A stretch of 64,000 nucleotides of DNA from NCBI GenBank assembly GCA_902566925.1, contig CACFKO010000002.1, positions 62,001 through 126,000 on the forward strand, written 5' to 3'. The notes under the pieces are model-generated. The model was given only the letters and a program-made list of their open reading frames with translations, was not told where the DNA came from and did no database searches. The position numbers and the translations under genes are program-made. Positions 45,056-53,020 of this stretch are shown here, piece after piece; positions within the stretch are counted from its first letter, which is position 1; each line of letters opens with the position of its first letter. The stretch comes from an uncultured Pelagibacteraceae bacterium (lineage in GTDB: Bacteria > Pseudomonadota > Alphaproteobacteria > Pelagibacterales > Pelagibacteraceae).

Positions 45056-45580
45056 ATGAGATATATTTTAACATTATTTTTAACATTATTTTTAACAAAT
45101 TGTGTGGCAGGAATGAAACCAGAAGATTTTAAAGACCAGGAACCAAAACTAATCATAGAGGAATTTTTAAAAGGTAATGTTAAAGCTTACGGAGTGCTTC
45201 AGAATAGAGGCGGCAAAGTAACCAGACAATTTTCTGCAGATCTAAATGGTAAATGGGATGGAAATCTATTGATATTAGATGAGAAGTTTAATTGGTCCGA
45301 TGGTGAAGTTCAAACAAGACAATGGAAGATAATTAAAAAAGGTGAGCATAATTACGAAGGCACAGCAGCAGATGTAGTTGGTACAGCAAAGGGTTTTTCA
45401 TACGGTTCTGCTTTTAAATTAGAATATGTCTTACTAGTCCCGGTAAAAGGAAAAGAAATTAAAATAACATTCGACGATTGGATTTTTAAACAAAGTGATA
45501 CTGTTGCTATCAATAGAGCTAAAATGACAAAATTCGGTATTAAAGTCGCAGAATTAACTGTCGTGTTTATTAAAAATTAA
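45056..45580 (+). CDS. DUF3833-type lipoprotein
   Basis: A 174-residue protein with a lipoprotein signal: MRYILTLFLTLFLTNCVAG, with the lipobox Cys at about residue 16. The mature part (KLIIEEFLKGNVKAYGVLQNRGGKVTRQFSADLNGKWDGN, then VVGTAKGFSYGSAFKLEYVLLVPV) looks like a small beta-rich lipocalin-like domain and follows DUF3833. It is probably anchored in the outer membrane. Its constant place in the flavoprotein-DUF1365-cfa cluster suggests a part in handling the modified lipid, which is inference. It overlaps the convergent SDR gene by four bases. Confidence 0.78.
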   Translation: MRYILTLFLTLFLTNCVAGMKPEDFKDQEPKLIIEEFLKGNVKAYGVLQNRGGKVTRQFSADLNGKWDGNLLILDEKFNWSDGEVQTRQWKIIKKGEHNYEGTAADVVGTAKGFSYGSAFKLEYVLLVPVKGKEIKITFDDWIFKQSDTVAINRAKMTKFGIKVAELTVVFIKN

Positions 45581-46329
45581 CGATTTACAAATTTATTAAT
45601 CAAAAAATTATAAATTTTATTTGGTAGAATTTGAAAAACCTTATAAATAAAAGCTATTTGAGGAGGAAATATTATTTCAAAAGATTTCTTATTAATTAAT
45701 CCTTCATAAATTTTATCAGCTGCATAATTTGTATCTTTTAAAAAAGGCATTTTAAATTCATTCTTATCTGTTAAAGCTGTTTTGATAAATCCTGGAGATA
45801 TTAGGGATACTCTCACATTAAATTTTTTAAAATCGAAATAAATTCCTTGGGTAAAATTATTTAAAGATGCTTTTGAGGCAGTATAACCCGATGATTTGGG
45901 TAAACCTCTATACCCCACCGGTGAAGAAACAATTGAAATATGTCCTTTTTTTTTATTTTCAAAATACTCCTGAACTGCTTTTACACACCCAACTACACCT
46001 AAAAAATTAACTTCCATTACTGATTTTACGTTTTCTACACTAAGTCCCTTTTCTGACTTTCTTTCGTACGTACCAGAACTAAAAATACAAAGATCTATAT
46101 CATTAAAATCTTTTAATATTTTATTAAAAGTTTCTTGAGTTTTATTAGGATCAGTTACATCTAATGGATAAGCAAAAATATTCTCATTTTTGGACATTTC
46201 ATTTAAAATTTCAACTCTTCTAGCTGAAATTGCAACTCTCCAATTTTCTTTAGCAAATTTTTCAGCAACTGCTTTCCCAATACCACTGCTTGCCCCTGTA
46301 ACCCAAACTTTTTTCTGGTTTTCACTCAT
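45577..46329 (-). CDS. Short-chain dehydrogenase/reductase
   Basis: A 250-residue classical SDR. KKVWVTGASSGIGKAVAEKFA is the NAD(P)-binding motif, and LCIFSSGTYE is in the place of NNAG. SIVSSPVGYRGLPKSSGYTASKASL gives the Ser-Tyr-Lys catalytic set (YTASK). The C-terminal tail is basic and hydrophobic (FKVFQILPNKIYNFLINKF), perhaps touching the membrane. SDRs also occur in the photo-oxidative lipid clusters of other proteobacteria. It faces the DUF3833 gene and is divergent from tspO with a 21-base gap. Substrate unknown. Confidence 0.88.
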   Translation of the reverse strand: MSENQKKVWVTGASSGIGKAVAEKFAKENWRVAISARRVEILNEMSKNENIFAYPLDVTDPNKTQETFNKILKDFNDIDLCIFSSGTYERKSEKGLSVENVKSVMEVNFLGVVGCVKAVQEYFENKKKGHISIVSSPVGYRGLPKSSGYTASKASLNNFTQGIYFDFKKFNVRVSLISPGFIKTALTDKNEFKMPFLKDTNYAADKIYEGLINKKSFEIIFPPQIAFIYKVFQILPNKIYNFLINKFVNR

Positions 46330-46350
46330 AATAAATTATATCTCATACTT

Positions 46351-46815
46351 ATGTTAAATAATAAATATCTATCTTTCATAATAATAGTTTTAATTACATT
46401 TTCAGCTTCTGCAATAGGAGGAGTTGTAACATCGATTTATAAAGAACCTTGGTATTCACAAATAATTCAGCCTTCTTTTAGTCCGCCATCATCAGTTTTT
46501 GGACCTGTTTGGACAACCCTGTATATTTTAATGTCCATTGCAATTTGGTTACACTGGATTTCTAACAAAGATAAAAATAGTGTTAAAATTTATTTTGTAC
46601 ATATATTTTTTAACGGAACGTGGAGTATTGTATTTTTTGGTTTTCATCAGATTTCATTAGCCTTACTGAATTTACTGATAATCTTATTTTTTATTATTTG
46701 GTTAATGAGGATTTATTATAGCAATAACAAATTTAGTTTTTTACTAATGATACCTTATTTGCTATGGTCAAGTTATGCTTTAATACTTAATGCAAGTATA
46801 CTTTATTTAAATTAA
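46351..46815 (+). CDS. tspO: TspO/MBR-family membrane protein
   Basis: A 154-residue protein with five membrane segments. SIYKEPWYSQIIQPSFSPPSSVFGPVWTTLYILMSIAIWLHW contains the family core with its conserved Trp and Pro residues. NGTWSIVFFGFHQISLALLNLLIILFFIIW follows. TspO binds porphyrins and sterol-like ligands and is linked to oxidative and light stress in alphaproteobacteria. It closes the lipid/photo-stress cluster. The next gene starts two bases after its stop. Confidence 0.9.
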   Translation: MLNNKYLSFIIIVLITFSASAIGGVVTSIYKEPWYSQIIQPSFSPPSSVFGPVWTTLYILMSIAIWLHWISNKDKNSVKIYFVHIFFNGTWSIVFFGFHQISLALLNLLIILFFIIWLMRIYYSNNKFSFLLMIPYLLWSSYALILNASILYLN

Positions 46816-46817
46816 TT

Positions 46818-47921
46818 ATGGATGATATTGTAATAATTGGTGGAGGAATAATTGGTACCGCTTCAGCTTACTTTTTATCTAAAGAAGGAAGAAAAGTAAA
46901 AGTTATAGAACAAGATCCCACATATAAAAAAGCATCTTTTCCATTATCTTTGGGGGGTTTTAGAAGGCAATTTTTCCAAAAAGAAAATATTTTATTAGGA
47001 AAATTTGCAAGAGATTTTATTTTTCAAGTTCCAGAATTATTAAAAACTAAGAAAAATCCAAATCCTACAACAAGTGTTGTGCCAAATGGATATTTATTCC
47101 TTTTCGGTCCAGATCACGCGCCTGAACAATATGAGGCACTTAAAAATCATAAGGAATGCGAGGCTGGAACTAAAAATATAAAAGGGACAGAATTAAAAAA
47201 GAAGTTTCCATATGTAAATGATCAAGGAATTGAAACAGTCACCTATACCGATGATAAAAAAGAAGGATGGATCGACCCTTATTTATTTCATGGCGCACTT
47301 AAAAACAAAGCCTCTGAACTTGGTGCAGAGTTTATTAAAGGAGAAATCAAAGATATTTCTGAACTTAATTCTAATATTATAATTTGTGCTGTAGGTTATA
47401 ATACTAATAATCTTCTAAAAGATGTTCCTGTAGTCCCACAGAAACACACAGTTTTTAGAGTAAGTTGTCCAAAACATATACCCGAAATGCCACTTACTTC
47501 AGATTTTACAACAGGTGTTTATTGGCGTCCTGAGGGAAAAGAGTATTTAGCAGGTTCTCCTATTTCAACATTTAACGCAAAAGATCTTGAACCTGACTGG
47601 GATCATTTTGAAAACTTAGTTTGGCCAGCATTAGCGAAGAGAGTTCCTATCTTTGAAAAGTTAAAATTAACTGGGGGATGGGCCGGTTATTATGATTGCA
47701 ATAAATTAGATAATAATGCTGTGGTTGGGAAACATCCAAAATATAAAAATCTTTATTTAGCATCAGGTTTTACCGGGAGAGGATTGATGCAAGCACCAGG
47801 CATTGGTAGAGCTTTAACAGAATTGATTATTACTGGTTCATACCAATCTATTGATTTAAGTGCTTTAAGTGTTAATAGAGTTTTAGAAAACAAAAAAAGT
47901 CCAGAACCTTATGTTCTTTAA
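46818..47921 (+). CDS. FAD-dependent oxidoreductase, DAO family
   Basis: A 367-residue flavoprotein. MDDIVIIGGGIIGTASAYFLSKEGRKVKVIEQD is the FAD-binding fold, SLGGFRRQF follows, and YLASGFTGRGLMQAPGIGRALTELI is the C-terminal DAO motif. Relatives include sarcosine, dimethylglycine and D-amino-acid oxidases/dehydrogenases and FOXRED1-like proteins. In a SAR11-type cell with a nearby glycine cleavage operon, oxidation of an N-methylated glycine is a reasonable guess but not shown. It is in a run of rightward genes between tspO (2 bases) and the YIP1-type gene (no gap). Confidence 0.8.
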   Translation: MDDIVIIGGGIIGTASAYFLSKEGRKVKVIEQDPTYKKASFPLSLGGFRRQFFQKENILLGKFARDFIFQVPELLKTKKNPNPTTSVVPNGYLFLFGPDHAPEQYEALKNHKECEAGTKNIKGTELKKKFPYVNDQGIETVTYTDDKKEGWIDPYLFHGALKNKASELGAEFIKGEIKDISELNSNIIICAVGYNTNNLLKDVPVVPQKHTVFRVSCPKHIPEMPLTSDFTTGVYWRPEGKEYLAGSPISTFNAKDLEPDWDHFENLVWPALAKRVPIFEKLKLTGGWAGYYDCNKLDNNAVVGKHPKYKNLYLASGFTGRGLMQAPGIGRALTELIITGSYQSIDLSALSVNRVLENKKSPEPYVL

Positions 47922-48437
47922 ATGAAAAAAAACTTTTTAAATAGAATTTATAGGGCAATTAAAATAGATCCAGAACTATATGAAGAGGTAGAGCACGATA
48001 AATCAGCAACTATACAAGCTGCTTCAGTAGTTGTTTTATCAAGTTTAGCTGCTGGAGTGGGGGCAATACATCTAGGAGCATCTAATTTTCTTTTAGGACC
48101 ACTTATATCCTTAGCTAGCTGGTATTTCTGGGCTTTCTTAATATACATTGTTGGTACAAAATTATTTCCAGACAAACAAACAAAGAGTGATCATGGAGAA
48201 TTATTAAGAACCATTGGTTTTTCAAGTGCACCTGGGTTAATTAGGGTTTTTGGTTTTACACCCGAGTTAATGACAGTAACCTTTATTGGCTCATCTTTTT
48301 GGATGCTTGCATGTATGGTAGTTGGAGTTAGGCAAGCATTAGACTATAAAAGTTTATGGAAAGCTTTTGGTGTAGTGGTAGTTTGTTGGCTTATTCAAGC
48401 TTTTTTACTTTTCTTAATTCTTATAATTTTTAGATAG
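47922..48437 (+). CDS. YIP1-family membrane protein
   Basis: A 171-residue protein with a short cytoplasmic N-terminus (NRIYRAIKIDPELYEEVEHDK) and about four to five membrane segments. SWYFWAFLIYIVGTKLFPDKQTKSDHGELLRTIGFSSAPGLIRVFGF and VVGVRQALDYKSLWKAFGVVVVCWLIQ match the YIP1 domain found in many bacterial membrane proteins of unknown function. It begins directly after the DAO stop. The 3' end overlaps the convergent two-CxxC mini-gene by eight bases. Confidence 0.8.
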   Translation: MKKNFLNRIYRAIKIDPELYEEVEHDKSATIQAASVVVLSSLAAGVGAIHLGASNFLLGPLISLASWYFWAFLIYIVGTKLFPDKQTKSDHGELLRTIGFSSAPGLIRVFGFTPELMTVTFIGSSFWMLACMVVGVRQALDYKSLWKAFGVVVVCWLIQAFLLFLILIIFR

Positions 48438-48567
48438 GAAATAAAGTTTTAGATAATTTACAACTATTACAAATTTTATAGCCATGCATTACTAAATTTT
48501 GCGTTACACTTTCTTCTTGTTTCTTGCATTCTTCACAAACTTCATTTAATTCTTTTTCTTTTTGCAT
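48430..48567 (-). CDS. 45-residue protein with two CxxC motifs (possible zinc knuckle)
   Basis: Read directly from the sequence. The protein starts MQKEKELNEVCEECKKQEE and continues with GYKICNSCKLSKTLFPI at the C-terminus. It has CEEC at about 11-14 and CNSC at about 33-36, a spacing able to hold one zinc ion. It starts one base after the hisI stop on the same strand, so it is almost certainly in the hisI transcript, and its end overlaps the YIP1-type gene by eight bases. I recognise no named family. The regular motifs and tight spacing argue for a real gene. Confidence 0.65.
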   Translation of the reverse strand: MQKEKELNEVCEECKKQEESVTQNLVMHGYKICNSCKLSKTLFPI

Positions 48568-48568
48568 C

Positions 48569-49036
48569 TTAAACTTTTGTAGGGTTTGGTTTACCTTTAT
48601 AAACTATTTTAGGATCGAATTTCTTTTTTTTATCTTTAAATTCCATTTCTATTTTTTCAGTTTTTTCAATTTTTCCAAGCGGAACACTCCTATAAAAACA
48701 AGATTTATACCCAACATGACAACTAGCGCCATCCCCAATGTCTACACTCATCCAAATAGAGTCCTGATCATCATCAACTCTAATTTCAATAACTTTTTGA
48801 GCAAAACCACTTGTTTCACCTTTATGCCAAACTTCTTTTCTTGATCTGCTCCAATAATAAGCTTCCTTAGTTTCAATAGTTTTTTTTAAAGCTTCAGAAT
48901 TCATATACCCATGCATTAAAACTTCACCAGTCTTATAATCAGTAGTTATAACCGGAATGAGACCGTCATTATCAAACTTAGGAGATAGCAATTTCCCCTC
49001 TTCTATAGCAGCGACATTTTCTCTTTTTTTAAACAT
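48569..49036 (-). CDS. hisI: Phosphoribosyl-AMP cyclohydrolase
   Basis: A 155-residue enzyme of histidine synthesis that opens the adenine ring of phosphoribosyl-AMP. GLIPVITTDYKTGEVLMHGYMNSEALKKTIETKEAYYWSRSRKEVWHKGETSG is the family core. DDDQDSIWMSVDIGDGASCHVGYKSCFYR carries the Asp and Cys residues that bind magnesium and zinc. A C-terminal extension of about 30 charged residues (from KIEKTEKIEM) is longer than in stand-alone HisI. It is divergent from folE; the 76-base gap serves both. Confidence 0.95.
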   Translation of the reverse strand: MFKKRENVAAIEEGKLLSPKFDNDGLIPVITTDYKTGEVLMHGYMNSEALKKTIETKEAYYWSRSRKEVWHKGETSGFAQKVIEIRVDDDQDSIWMSVDIGDGASCHVGYKSCFYRSVPLGKIEKTEKIEMEFKDKKKKFDPKIVYKGKPNPTKV

Positions 49037-49112
49037 TTGGTTAAATTAAAGAAAAAGTAGTAGAATAGCAATTTGCAATAACAATATTTATTGTATAAGT
49101 AAGGTTAAAAAT

Positions 49113-49727
49113 ATGAAAATTGTTAAAAACTTAGATAAAGTTGAAAGAAAAATATCAAAAGTATCTGACAAAGAGGCAGAAGGTGCTATCAGAACTATAT
49201 TGGAATGGATCGGGGAAAATCCTAATAGAGAAGGTTTGATCGAAACTCCACGAAGAGTAGTGAAAGCGTTTAAAGAATATTTTAAGGGATACACCCAAGA
49301 TCCTTCATCTGAACTAAGAAAAACTTTCGGAGATGTTGAGGGTTATGATGACATGGTTTTGCAAAAAAATATTTCTGTTTCAAGTCATTGTGAACATCAC
49401 ATGGCACCAATAATTGGTGTCGCACATGTAGCATACTTACCAAACAAAAGAATTGTTGGTTTAAGCAAAATCGCAAGAACTGTTGAGATTTTTTCTAAAA
49501 GATTACAAACCCAAGAAAGATTAACAATGCAAATTGCTAATGCTCTCTCTAAGGGTTTGGATGCCTATGGTGTTGCAGTTACAATCGATTCCACTCATCA
49601 ATGTATGACCATGAGAGGGATTAAAAAAGAAAAGGCTACGACAGTTACTAATTATTTTACAGGAAAGTTTAAAGAAGATCTAAGTTTTCAAAACAGATTT
49701 TTGAGATATATTTCGGATAAAAACTAG
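49113..49727 (+). CDS. folE: GTP cyclohydrolase I
   Basis: A 204-residue FolE of normal length. It converts GTP to dihydroneopterin triphosphate for folate. NPNREGLIETPRRVVKAFKEYFKGY, the zinc ligands in SSHCEHHMAPIIGVAHVAYLP (Cys and His about 93-96) and the third ligand in STHQCMTMRG (about 164) are all present, as is IVGLSKIARTVEIFSKRLQTQERLT. Folate from this pathway feeds the glycine cleavage T protein. Its 3' end overlaps the small convergent membrane gene by four bases. Confidence 0.95.
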   Translation: MKIVKNLDKVERKISKVSDKEAEGAIRTILEWIGENPNREGLIETPRRVVKAFKEYFKGYTQDPSSELRKTFGDVEGYDDMVLQKNISVSSHCEHHMAPIIGVAHVAYLPNKRIVGLSKIARTVEIFSKRLQTQERLTMQIANALSKGLDAYGVAVTIDSTHQCMTMRGIKKEKATTVTNYFTGKFKEDLSFQNRFLRYISDKN

Positions 49728-49921
49728 TCTTCTTCTCTCCAATTGTCTATGTACAATTTGTAACAAGCAAAAGACACAGCTACTATTCCGTAACAAAAAG
49801 TAAAAAGAAGACCGTCCTTTTTTCCAAGAAAATACCAGCTGATTTGGAAAACAAAAATTGGAGATACTAAAATTATTAAAATAATGCTTAATCTTATATA
49901 ATAAGGAATTTTACGTTTCAT
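49724..49921 (-). CDS. Small two-segment membrane protein
   Basis: A 65-residue protein with two hydrophobic helices: IRLSIILIILVSPIFVFQISWYFL and LLFTFCYGIVAVSFACYKLYI. A basic start (MKRKIPYYIRL) and an acidic end (NWREED) suggest both termini in the cytoplasm. No family is recognised. It faces folE with a four-base overlap, the tight convergent packing seen elsewhere in the window. Its composition is that of a true membrane protein, but the gene is short and unconfirmed. Confidence 0.55.
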   Translation of the reverse strand: MKRKIPYYIRLSIILIILVSPIFVFQISWYFLGKKDGLLFTFCYGIVAVSFACYKLYIDNWREED

Positions 49922-49988
49922 AACAAAATATACGATTTTTAAAAAAATAATTGTTATATTAATTTGTCACATGTAAGATGATAGTAAT

Positions 49989-50990
49989 ATGTCAAAAAAA
50001 TTCAAAGCAGTCATAATTGATAACCAAAATGATCAATTCTCCAGAGAAGTAAAAGAGTTAAGCACTGATGATCTTAAGGATGGAAATGTATTGGTCAAAA
50101 TTGACTATTCAAGTTTGAATTTTAAAGATGCTTTAATTTTAAATGATGGTGGTAGAATCGTTAGAAAATATCCATTTGTTCCTGGTATTGATTTTTCAGG
50201 GAGTGTCGAAGAATCAGAGGACACTAAATTTAAAAAAAATGATAAAGTAATACTTACAGGCTTCAGAGTTGGCGAAATGTATTATGGTGGCTTTTCACAA
50301 TATGCAAAGGTAAATTCAGATTTTTTAGTAAAAGTCCCTAAAAATTTAGATACTTTAAAAGCAATGAAAATGGGAACTGCCGGTCTCACAGCTTTATTAT
50401 GTGCCTTTGCCGTTAAGGCAAAAGAAGAACTTTTAATGGGCTCAAAAGTTAAGGATGTTTTAGTTACTGGAGCAACCGGTGGTGTAGGAAGCTTTACGGT
50501 GATAGCTTTATCTAAAATGGGATACGATGTTCACGCAGTAACTGGAAAAAAAGAAAAACACGAATACCTTAAGAAACTTGGTGCAAAAAATATTTTAGAT
50601 AGAAATCAATTTTTAGGAGAAAGTAAACTTCTTGAAAAAGGTTTGTGGGACTCCGTGGTTGATACAGTTGGTGGAGAAGGATTAACTAAAATATTAGCCC
50701 AAACAAAACCAGGGGGAATAGTTGCTTTACCCGGAAATGCAGGGGGAAACAAAATATCAACTAATGTTATGCCCTTTGTTATAAGAGGAATTAAACTATG
50801 GGGGATAGATTCCTCTGGCGCATCGGTAAAAAGAAAAGAGTTTGTGTGGAATGAAGCATCGAAATTAATTGATTTTTCTTTAATTGATGACTCTATAAAA
50901 GAAGTTTCTTTAACAGAATTACTTAAAATATTTCCAAAAATACTCAAAGGGGAATTGTCAGGTAGAATTGTAGTGAATCCTAACAAATAA
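49989..50990 (+). CDS. acuI: AcuI/YhdH-family NADPH-dependent acrylyl-CoA reductase-like oxidoreductase
   Basis: A 333-residue zinc-free medium-chain dehydrogenase. SSLNFKDALILNDGGRIVRKYPFVPGIDFSGSVEESED and GMYYGGFSQYAKV-like MYYGGFSQYA match AcuI/YhdH. The cofactor fold is VLVTGATGGVGSFTVIALSKMGYDVHAVTGKKEKHEYLKKLGA, and LPGNAGGNKISTNVMPFVIRGIKLWGIDS lies near 240. AcuI reduces acryloyl-CoA to propionyl-CoA, detoxifying acrylate in DMSP breakdown. Propionate made this way would suit the PrpD route at 20887, though no other DMSP genes are in this window. A LysR regulator follows after three bases. Confidence 0.85.
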   Translation: MSKKFKAVIIDNQNDQFSREVKELSTDDLKDGNVLVKIDYSSLNFKDALILNDGGRIVRKYPFVPGIDFSGSVEESEDTKFKKNDKVILTGFRVGEMYYGGFSQYAKVNSDFLVKVPKNLDTLKAMKMGTAGLTALLCAFAVKAKEELLMGSKVKDVLVTGATGGVGSFTVIALSKMGYDVHAVTGKKEKHEYLKKLGAKNILDRNQFLGESKLLEKGLWDSVVDTVGGEGLTKILAQTKPGGIVALPGNAGGNKISTNVMPFVIRGIKLWGIDSSGASVKRKEFVWNEASKLIDFSLIDDSIKEVSLTELLKIFPKILKGELSGRIVVNPNK

Positions 50991-50993
50991 CCA

Positions 50994-51884
50994 ATGGACT
51001 GGGATAAATTAAAAATTTTTCATGCAGTTGCAGAGTCTGGGAGTTTTACAAAGGCATCAACTATATTGAACCTAAGTCAGTCTGCTATCAGCCGACAAAT
51101 TCAATCCTTAGAGAATGAATTAAAAATTCATTTATTTGAAAGACATGCCAGAGGACTGGTTCTTACAGATAATGGTGAATATTTGTACAAAACGGCTCAC
51201 GAAGTTATATCAAAATTAAAAGATGTTGAAGCAACGTTAGTCGATGAAAAAGATAAACTTCATGGAAAATTAACTGTTACAACAGTAGTAAGTTTTGGAA
51301 CTACATGGTTGACCCCTAGAATAAAAGAATTTATGTCATTGCATCCAGAAATTGAAATTGAATTAATATTTGATGATAAAGAGCTAGACCTAAGCACTCG
51401 CCAAGCTGATATAGGAATATTTATGAGAAGACCGAAACAGTTAAACTATATTCAGAAAAAATTAATAAATCTTCATTATCATATTTATGCTTCCACAAAA
51501 TATTTAGAAAAAAATGGACACCCGAAAAATGTTAGAGATTTAGACAAACATAAGTTTATTACATATGGTAGAGGCGCTCCATCTCCTGTTTTTAATCCAG
51601 ACTGGGCCCTAAAATTAGGTTCAAAAGACAGTAAAAAAAGAAAACCTGTTATGAAAGTTAATAGTGTTTATGGATTACTTTTAGCAGTTCAAAGCGGGGT
51701 TGGTTTGGCTGCTTTACCAGATTATATAACTGTAAACATTCCAAATATTGTGAAAGTTATTCCCGATGTAGAAGGACCTTTAACAGAAACTCATTTTGTT
51801 TATCCTCAATCACTAAAAAATGTTGCGAAAGTTAAAGCTTTTAGAAATTTTTTGTTTAGTAAGGTAAGTGAGTGGAAATTTTGA
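50994..51884 (+). CDS. LysR-family transcriptional regulator
   Basis: A 296-residue regulator. The N-terminal winged helix reads MDWDKLKIFHAVAESGSFTKASTILNLSQSAISRQIQSLENELKIHLFERHARGLVLTDNGEYL, typical of LysR. The effector domain covers about 90-290 (LTVTTVVSFGTTWLTPRIKEFM). It starts three bases after the AcuI-type gene, on the same strand, and likely controls that operon or a distant target; the usual divergent target is absent. Inducer unknown. Confidence 0.92.
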   Translation: MDWDKLKIFHAVAESGSFTKASTILNLSQSAISRQIQSLENELKIHLFERHARGLVLTDNGEYLYKTAHEVISKLKDVEATLVDEKDKLHGKLTVTTVVSFGTTWLTPRIKEFMSLHPEIEIELIFDDKELDLSTRQADIGIFMRRPKQLNYIQKKLINLHYHIYASTKYLEKNGHPKNVRDLDKHKFITYGRGAPSPVFNPDWALKLGSKDSKKRKPVMKVNSVYGLLLAVQSGVGLAALPDYITVNIPNIVKVIPDVEGPLTETHFVYPQSLKNVAKVKAFRNFLFSKVSEWKF

Positions 51885-52196
51885 TTAGTAAGTTTCGGCT
51901 TTAATTTTTAATTTTGCTCCCTCTTCAATCGATAGATTTTTTTGGTTTAATACTCCATCCACTTCAGCCGTAGATTTTATTTTAACCATATCAGAGTTTA
52001 CATTGCCTTTAGAACTTCCTCCTAAAGTAACATCGGATGCACTGATGTTTCCATTAATGTTTGAACCAGAATGGGTGTTAAGTTTACCTGCAGTTATATC
52101 TCCATCAATTTTTGAATCTATAACCAAGGTTTCCTTTTCAACTATGTCACCTTTTACAGTAACATCCGAAAGCAGTATTGAAGTTTTTTCGCTCAT
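51885..52196 (-). CDS. Bactofilin-family cytoskeletal protein
   Basis: A 103-residue protein. VTVKGDIVEKETLVIDSKIDGDITAGKLNTHSGSNINGNISASDVTLGGSSKGNVNSDMVKIKSTAEVDGVL shows the short beta repeats of the bactofilin beta-helix, with Gly about every eight residues. Bactofilins polymerise into filaments at the membrane and help shape the cell wall. The frame is open to 52232, but the ATG at 52196 gives MSEKTSILLSD, a normal start. It lies between the convergent LysR gene (no gap) and the divergent rhomboid gene. Confidence 0.87.
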   Translation of the reverse strand: MSEKTSILLSDVTVKGDIVEKETLVIDSKIDGDITAGKLNTHSGSNINGNISASDVTLGGSSKGNVNSDMVKIKSTAEVDGVLNQKNLSIEEGAKLKIKAETY

Positions 52197-52294
52197 TACG
52201 CTAATCCTACAATTATAAGTTGATAAAATCAAATATTTAAAATATTAAAAAAATATAGGAAATATGGGAAAAAACTAATATCAGTAGTAAAGCA

Positions 52295-53020
52295 ATGATA
52301 CCTCTAAAAGATGACAATCCAACAAGCGGAAAACCAATAGTAAGTTATGGAATTATAGCATTTTGTATTCTTATATTTTTGGCTCAGCTAGGATTAAGTG
52401 ACGATGAACTTCGAGATTTTACTTATTCTTACGGTTTAATACCATCGGTACTAATGGGAGTCGATCAATTGCCCAATGATCTTTTTAAAATTTCTCCTGT
52501 AGGAACTATTTTTACATCAATGTTTATGCATGGAGGATGGATGCATCTTATTGGTAATATGCTGTATTTATGGATTTTTGCAGATAATATTGAAGATGAT
52601 TTAGGTACTTTAAACTTTGTAATATTTTATTTTGTTTCTGGAGTCGGCGCTGCAATGTCCCAAGTATTTATGGATATTAACTCGCAAATTCCAATGATTG
52701 GTGCCAGTGGTGCAATAGGAGGTGTATTAGGTGCTTACCTAGTTAATTATCCGAATGCTAGAGTTTTAGTTATAATTCCACTGGGTTTTTTTAGTCAATT
52801 AGTAAAAATAAAAGCCCTCTATGTTTTAGGTTTTTGGTTTGTCTTACAGTTTATAAATTCTTTTTTATCTTCTTCTTCTGGAGGAGGCGTGGCTTATGCC
52901 GCACATATAGGTGGTTTTATTACAGGTGTAGTTTTGATATTATTTTTTAATAGAAGACCTAAGAAAAAAATTTACAAACGTAAAGTTAAAAAAATAAACA
53001 AAGGACCATGGGAACAATGA
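52295..53020 (+). CDS. Rhomboid-family intramembrane serine protease
   Basis: A 241-residue protein with six membrane segments. MIPLKDDNPT at the start is common in this subgroup. FTSMFMHGGWMHLIGNMLYLWIFADNIED contains the oxyanion His and Asn, IGASGAIGGVLGAYL the catalytic Ser (about residue 139), and AYAAHIGGFITG the catalytic His (about 205). It cleaves membrane-protein substrates in their transmembrane part. A basic tail (RRPKKKIYKRKVKK) follows. It overlaps the site-2 protease gene by four bases (ATGA), so two intramembrane proteases are made together. Confidence 0.93.
   Translation: MIPLKDDNPTSGKPIVSYGIIAFCILIFLAQLGLSDDELRDFTYSYGLIPSVLMGVDQLPNDLFKISPVGTIFTSMFMHGGWMHLIGNMLYLWIFADNIEDDLGTLNFVIFYFVSGVGAAMSQVFMDINSQIPMIGASGAIGGVLGAYLVNYPNARVLVIIPLGFFSQLVKIKALYVLGFWFVLQFINSFLSSSSGGGVAYAAHIGGFITGVVLILFFNRRPKKKIYKRKVKKINKGPWEQ

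Noticed and set aside
48524..48844. 106-residue plus-strand frame across hisI
   Set aside because: Antisense to the strongly conserved hisI gene; Phe- and Ser-rich shadow of AT-rich coding sequence.
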